Below are positions 58,850-64,000 of a stretch of DNA of 64,000 bases, one piece after another. Below the pieces are notes generated by a model, which did not search any database, was not told the origin of the DNA, and saw only the letters and a list, made by a program, of their open reading frames with translations. Position numbers and translations under genes: made by a program. Source of the stretch: Chiridota heheva (Eukaryota > Echinodermata > Holothuroidea > Apodida > Chiridotidae); assembly GCA_020152595.1 (NCBI GenBank), contig JAIGNY010001834.1, positions 1,083,501-1,147,500 on the forward strand, read 5' to 3'. Position 1 is the first letter of the stretch, and each line of letters opens with the position of its first letter.

Positions 58850-59205
58850 AAAAAAGTTCAGCAAACAACTGCCTCAAATGACAGTTTCAGAAAAATTGTT
58901 TCTCAAATGATGAATTTCAGAAAAATTGTTTTTCAAATGAGGAGTTGCAGAAAAAATGTCTTCTCAAATCATTTACGTTTTCAAAATATCGTCGCTCAAA
59001 TTTTGTTCCCTGTGCAAAGTCAATGGGATTTAAAAATCAAATTTCGTTCTCAAATCGTACACGTTTTCGAAAACGTCTTCTCGAATCACACCGTTTAAAA
59101 AAATATCGCTGCTCAAATCTTACCTATTTTCAAAAACATGTTCTCAAACATGACAAGTTTCCTCTTTCTCGATTGTCAAGTACAATGTTTTCTCGAATGA
59201 TGTGA
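58850..59205. repeat. Degenerate ~30-35-bp TCTCAAAT repeat
   Basis: TCTCAAATNATNNNNTTTCA-like units recur with AAAAATTGTTT and AAAACGTCT fillers. Divergent; the short frames here are not convincing genes. Confidence 0.5.
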
Positions 59206-59376
59206 CTCGGTAAATTGGGACGATATTATCCCAATTTTATCAATAATCGTTACATGGCGATTTATCTATATTATTTTTACAGTTTAAACTCTTTGAAAAA
59301 TCTAAGTTTCTAATCAACAGATTATCAGAGTTTATTGTTTTGAAATGGGCGACAATGAGTACCATGATACCCAAAT

Positions 59377-59995
59377 CTGACACACCCAGTCAGGAAAAGC
59401 TATACACTTCGTTAAAAGGACTCTGCGGAACAAGGTATATATTGGTCCATTACATGCGTAATAGAATTATGTCATTTTTTGACCAATCAGATTGGTAAAT
59501 TAATAGTGGTGTGATGACCATATATGGTAACAGTATTGAATGGAAAAAAAAATATGGGCTTGGGACGATGATGAAGAAGTCATCGTTCCCGTCCACTACT
59601 CTCACCGCATTCAGAGAGAAGGTCCCGGTAAAGTTCTCACCAGAGGCATATCCAAGGAATATCGACTGATCTATACAAAACGCGTCATTCAGCCCGATCT
59701 CACAACCCTCCCGTACGGGTATTAAACCCTTCATCCCACAAGTCCCCTTACATGAATCGGACATGTTTGTCAACGACAATTGGGTGATTCAATTAGACCA
59801 CACTGCTGAATGCCAACATTCGTAACTCAAGATCCGATGAAACCCTAATGAGGGCGGAAGGGGGGAAAAGAGCTACCATGGCTTGCCTCCTACGGTATCC
59901 TTCGTTGGTTGGGCCAGGTACTTTTACCCTACCATCACCTGACACACCCAGTCAGGAAAAGCTATGCACCTCGTTAAAAGGACTCTGCAAAACAA
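59377..59995. repeat. Pair of 57-bp direct repeats flanking a coding-like fragment
   Basis: CTGACACACCCAGTCAGGAA through CTCTGCNNAACAA is present at 59377-59433 and 59939-59995 with four differences. The 505 bp between them hold the frame fragment at 59540-59825. The second copy abuts the tandem array starting at 59998. Confidence 0.8.
59540..59825 (+). pseudogene. Unrecognised coding-like fragment, frameshifted
   Basis: An ATG-started frame of 61 codons (acidic WAWDDDEEVIVPV start, polar remainder) ends at TAA 59723-59725. Overlapping it in the next frame, a proline-rich segment stays open for another ~33 codons to 59825. The base composition is markedly less AT-rich than its surroundings. 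I do not recognise the family; it may be a piece of a mobile-element or host exon, or chance. Confidence 0.3.
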
Positions 59996-59997
59996 TC

Positions 59998-60418
59998 GAG
60001 ACTATCCTGTGACGGCAATCCGATAACCCAGATGAAAAATCTCAGGGGCCACTATACAGGTAGTGACCAATCAGAAGCTCCATCGTCGAGAATATCCTGT
60101 GACGGCAATCCGATAACCTGGAAAATCTCAGGGGCCGCTATACAGGTGGTGACCAACCAGAAGCTCCGTCGTCGAGATTATCCTGTGACGGCAATCCGAT
60201 GACCAAGAGGGAAAATCTCAGGGGCCGCTATACAGGTTGTGACCAATCAGAAGCTCCGTCGTCGAGAATATCTTGTGACGCAATCCGATGACCAAGAGGG
60301 ATAATCTCAGGGGCCGCTATACAGGTAGTGGCCAATCAGAAGCTCCGTCGTCGAGAATATCTTGTGACGCAATCCGATGACCAGGAGGGAAAATCTCAGG
60401 GGTCACTATACAGGTAGT
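59998..60418. repeat. 86-90-bp tandem repeat, 5 copies, with CCAAT motifs
   Basis: Units start GAGANTATCCTGTGACGGCA at 59998, 60088, 60174, 60264 and 60353 and contain AATCTCAGGGGCCGCTATAC and GTGACCAATCAGAAGCTCCG (CCAAT box core) in all but the last, partial unit. Copies are over 90% alike. Confidence 0.92.
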
Positions 60419-60445
60419 TTACCTCTTACTACTGTCACCATTGCA

Positions 60446-61276
60446 CAGTGGCGTAGCCAGGATTTGCATATTGGATGTGAGGGGGGGGGGTAATTAAACC
60501 GACACGATATTTAGTTGCGTAGTTGAGATGACACCGAAGGTGTCACTTCTAGTGCAAAGCGCTCGACTTGTAGGCGTGGGGTCCAGGGGCCCGCTTAAGG
60601 GTCCCTGGTGCAGTCCAAGGGCGAAGCACCGGTAGGGGTCGTGGGGGCGAAGCCCCCGGAAGCTCTCTTAAAATTGACATTTCAAGAGCAAAAACGTATG
60701 TCACAACGCATAGTAAGAAAATGTATTATACAAGCCAAAATTCATGTCAAAGAGAGCTATATATAATACACCATATACAAAACACAAAATCATGAAAACG
60801 CATAATGTGAAAATATGTTTTACTGTTTACGTTTGTACATGGTTAGGTTTATTGTCACTCTTTGTAAAATATAGCTTGTCTTGAAGAAAGCTTTTCAATA
60901 ATTTACTACAAACGTGTGTAAATGTTGTAAAACTTTTTCAATGAGCCTGTTCTGTAACACCAGATCACGTGTACTCCGACACCCATCTCCCATTCCCCCT
61001 CTCCCTCCCCCCTCTGTCTCCGGACCCCCTCTCTATCCCCTCTCTCTCTCCTCTCTCTCTCCGTGTCTTAGTTCATGTACTTAAATACAAAATCGCACAA
61101 ATGTTTAATATATTATTACAGAAGAACCTTTTTCTGAGAAAGTGCCCTTTTGAAATTTAAAAACATCATAAGCACCTAGAATGTCAATTTGCTTATTGAA
61201 CCGACGGCACTAATTTGAACTGACGGATTAAAATATTGGAGAGGTGGGCGGTCGCCCCCTTTTGGCTATGCCACTG
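60446..61276. mobile_element. 831-bp hAT-like MITE with 8-bp TSD
   Basis: Termini CAGTGGCGTAGCC and GGCTATGCCACTG are inverted repeats (12/13). Flanks CCATTGCA (60438-60445) and CCATCGCA (61277-61284) are an 8-bp duplication with one mismatch. The interior has GGGCGAAGCCCCCGGAAGCT, also seen at 7735-7755, and no transposase. It lies immediately before the gypsy pol remnant. Confidence 0.85.
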
Positions 61277-61284
61277 CCATCGCA

Positions 61285-63745
61285 CATGGTGCCAAAGAAA
61301 ACTGGAGACTAAAGAGCCTTAAATAACGACACTATTCCATATCGTTATCCTATTCCACATCGTTATCCTATTCCACATATTCATGATTTCGCGTCTTGAG
61401 TGGAAAGACTGTTTTCTCTAAGATCGATCTTGCTCGCGCCTACCATCAAATTCCAGTTGAACTATAGTGACGTGCCTAAGACTGTCATTGCTACTCCATT
61501 TGACCTTCTTAAATTCATAAGAATGCCTTTTGGCCTCAGGAATGCAGCCCAAACCTTTCAGCGTTTAATAGACCAAGTGATGCATGCAATACTTTTTGTT
61601 TTTGCATACATCGACGACTTGTTGATCCTCAGTTTAAGCTCAGAAGAGCATTATGTACATTTACAAGAACGTTTCCTTCGGTTAGACCAATATGGAGTGA
61701 CCATTAACAAAGAAAAATGCATTTTCTGTGTTGACTCACTATAATTTTTAGGTCACAATATCGCAAAAGATGGGATAACTCCATTGCTCGACAAAGTCTC
61801 TACAAAGCAGCAATACCCGCCACCAGACAGCGTACGAAAATTACGCGAATTCTTAGGCTTGGTGAGCTTTTATCGTCGATTCATTCCATCTTGTTCACAC
61901 ATAGCGATACCTCTTACTGACATGCTGTCAGGTAAAGTCAAAAACAGATCTATTCAGCTTGACGATATTCAATTACAAGCTTTTCAAGACTTAAAGCAAG
62001 CTTTAGCTACTTCTACTATGCAGCTATGTTGTCTTATCCAGTTTTGGATGTCCCATTGAAGTTAGTTGTTGACGCCTCAGATTTTGCAGTAGGCGGTGTA
62101 ATTCAGCAGTTTGTCGAAAACAACTGGCAACCAATCGCTTTTTTTTCAAGCGTAGTACAAGCTGACAAGCGGCGGAAATCCCTTATAGTGTATTTGGTCG
62201 AGAGTTACTTGCCATTTACCTTGCTATTCGTCATTTCCGACAGTATCTTGAAGGGCGTGTTTTTCATAACCTTTCTGATCATAAACCGTTGACATATTAA
62301 CCGTTGAGGTTCGTCAGATAGATTTTATTTCCCAGTTCTCCACTGACATTAGACATATTAAAGGCAAAGAGAATATAGTCGCAGATGCCTTGTCTTGCAA
62401 TGTTCAAGCAATTTCAGCCTGTGTAGCTGTAGATTAGAGTGACATGGCTTCCAAGCAAAAGGATGATACAGAGCAATCAAGCCTACGTAATTTATCATCT
62501 TTAAAGCTTGAAGATATACCTTTACCATTTACAGATGGATGTATACTTTGTGATGTTTCTACTGGTCATGCAAGACTAATAGTGCCAAATGAATATAGAT
62601 GACAAGTCTTTACTTCATTATATCACTTTCTCATCCTGGTTCACGTGCTACTCATCACCTTATTCTACAACGTTTTGTTTAACCAGGTATCAAGGTGTTA
62701 ACAGTTGGGTCAAAACATGTTCAGGATGTCAAAGGACGAAGGTTCGTCGCCACAATGTGGCACCGTTACAAACCTTTGCGTCACCTCTCGATTTGAGAAT
62801 ATTTATATGGACATTGTAGGTCCTTTACCTCCATCGGACGGTTTTACATACATTTTAAGCATCGTTAATCGCTTTACAAGATGGCCGGAAGCTATTCCTA
62901 TTTTAAATATACTTGCGAAAACAGTCGCAAAAGCTTTCGTTCAGCGTTGGATTTCTGTGTTTGGCGTACCTGTTACTATAACGACTGACAGGGGAACCCA
63001 GTGTGAATCCATTCCGTTTCAGAACCTTAACAAACTACTTGGATCTACACGCATCAGAACTACATCTTATCAGCCTCAGGCCAACGGCCTTGTGGAGCGT
63101 TTCCACCGGCAGATGAAAACAAAGCTCATGCAGATAATATGCATTGGACAGAAGTGTTGCCATTACTTTTTCTAGACATTCATTTTGCAGTTAAGTATGA
63201 TTCTGTCTTCATCCGCTGAAATGGTTTTCGGAACTCATTTAGCCTTGCCAGGCCAGCTTATTGTTCCTAAACGTTGTACTACCTTAGATCCATCTCAATA
63301 CGTTCATCGTCTTAAAAATATCATGTTCAAAGTTAGTCCTTTTCAGACAAAACAGTCAGCAGGGCTAGTTATTTACTCAAAGATCTGTAGTCTTGCACAC
63401 ATATCTGGCTACGCACCGATGCAGGCGCAAACCCTTGCAATTACGTTATCACGGTCCATATAAAGTCATCATGAGTCAAGCGGGGAGATCAAGTTTTCCA
63501 AATATATATGCAAGCTCGGAGGAATCAGTTTCAATTGCCAGAATCAAGCTCGTTTACCTCGCGGATGCTCCAGATTCTACACTGGTATCTCCTCCGTTAA
63601 CCGCTTGTTTCGCCCACTCCACGTCACAAAGACATTATTCCAACTTCTCCGATCAAGCCGAAAGAACCCATTAGCAGATTAGAACCACACGTTCAGGCCG
63701 CCTGGTCGGTTGGCCTAAACGCCCGTTGAGCGGGGTAACGTGAAG
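61285..63745 (+). pseudogene. Ty3/gypsy-type retrotransposon pol remnant
   Basis: Domains in order: reverse transcriptase from about 61287 (VPKKTG entry block, KIDLARAYHQIPV near 61420, the MPFGLRNAAQTF block near 61530 and the catalytic YIDD box at about 61608-61619), the connection FLGLVSFYRRFIP near 61855, RNase H (VVDASDFAVGG, catalytic Asp) near 62065-62100, an integrase HHCC-type finger near 62630-62735, integrase core DIVGPLP (62812), TDRG (62988) and the final Glu in LVERFHR (63093), and a SGRLVGWPKR-like tail at about 63690. At least several stops and frameshifts (61466, 61741, ~62020, ~62180-62300, ~62690, 63172) break it, and a ~18-bp unit is triplicated at 61335-61380. No gag or protease was seen. 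The element is dead. Confidence 0.9.
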
Positions 63746-63789
63746 TTTTCTTTTTGTTTATTTATGGTGTATCGATTATTTTCAATAAT

Positions 63790-64000
63790 CTAAGAGGGAG
63801 CTAGGTAGCAGTTTATAATGCTCGGCTGTATAGCATACAGCCATATGCATTGTTCTGCAGTAATCAATGTTCAACTGCTATCTTCTATCTTCTTGTACAA
63901 AGGATATTTGTTTGTATATAAACAGCTTCATCAAAAGGAAACATTCTCTTCTTCTGCTGGTCTTATAGTCCCAGCAGGATCTTGTGCATTGTTCTACGAT
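63790..64000 (+). mobile_element. Probable 3' LTR, truncated by window end
   Basis: AAGAGGGAG at about 63791 resembles a polypurine tract directly downstream of pol. The following sequence has a TATATAAAC box at 63917 and short inverted phrases (GCTGTATAGCATACAGC). The exact LTR start is uncertain because no second LTR is in the window. Confidence 0.5.

Overview
The window is eukaryotic nuclear DNA, AT-rich overall, with spliced coding exons, long introns and dense interspersed and tandem repeats. There is no bacterial-style gene packing, and nearly all open frames are chance or repeat-driven. The single recognisable host gene is an orthologue of vertebrate TMEM241. Together with the repeat types (tRNA-derived SINEs, CR1/I-like LINE tails, Ty3/gypsy, hAT- and piggyBac-like MITEs) this points to a marine invertebrate, most plausibly an echinoderm such as a sea urchin. 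That species-level guess is inference.

Layout. 1-5.5 kb: a dispersed repeat with an internal minisatellite, a LINE tail, a 285-bp tandem repeat and a 53-bp minisatellite of about 39 copies. 5.5-11.5 kb: a MITE with about 90-bp inverted arms (5513-5948), part of a TTAA-type element, a dispersed CA-tailed repeat and an AT-rich array, otherwise unassigned. 11,572-40,995 (+): TMEM241, ten coding exons totalling 933 bp (310 codons plus stop) with an unbroken splice-phase chain. Its introns carry six sizeable minisatellites (49-, ~24-, ~49-, 40-, ~15-bp and CATGTGG-type units) and many mobile-element fragments. The stop codon lies inside the first unit of a ~63-bp tandem array that continues for 2 kb into the presumed 3' UTR.

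43.9-46.1 kb: a 27-bp minisatellite that creates very long but probably meaningless open frames. 46-53 kb: LINE fragments, SINEs, AT-rich element tails and an 18-bp minisatellite. One SINE is cleanly nested inside a LINE. 53-60 kb: mostly unassigned, with a ~540-bp palindrome, a 112-bp tandem repeat and an 86-90-bp CCAAT-containing tandem repeat. 60.4-61.3 kb: a hAT-like MITE with target-site duplication. 61.3-64 kb: a broken Ty3/gypsy pol followed by a probable LTR that runs off the window.

No operon-like or defence-like system is visible. The interest lies in how tandem repeats have invaded one gene (introns, C-terminal codons and 3' UTR) and in several mobile elements whose boundaries can be read directly.
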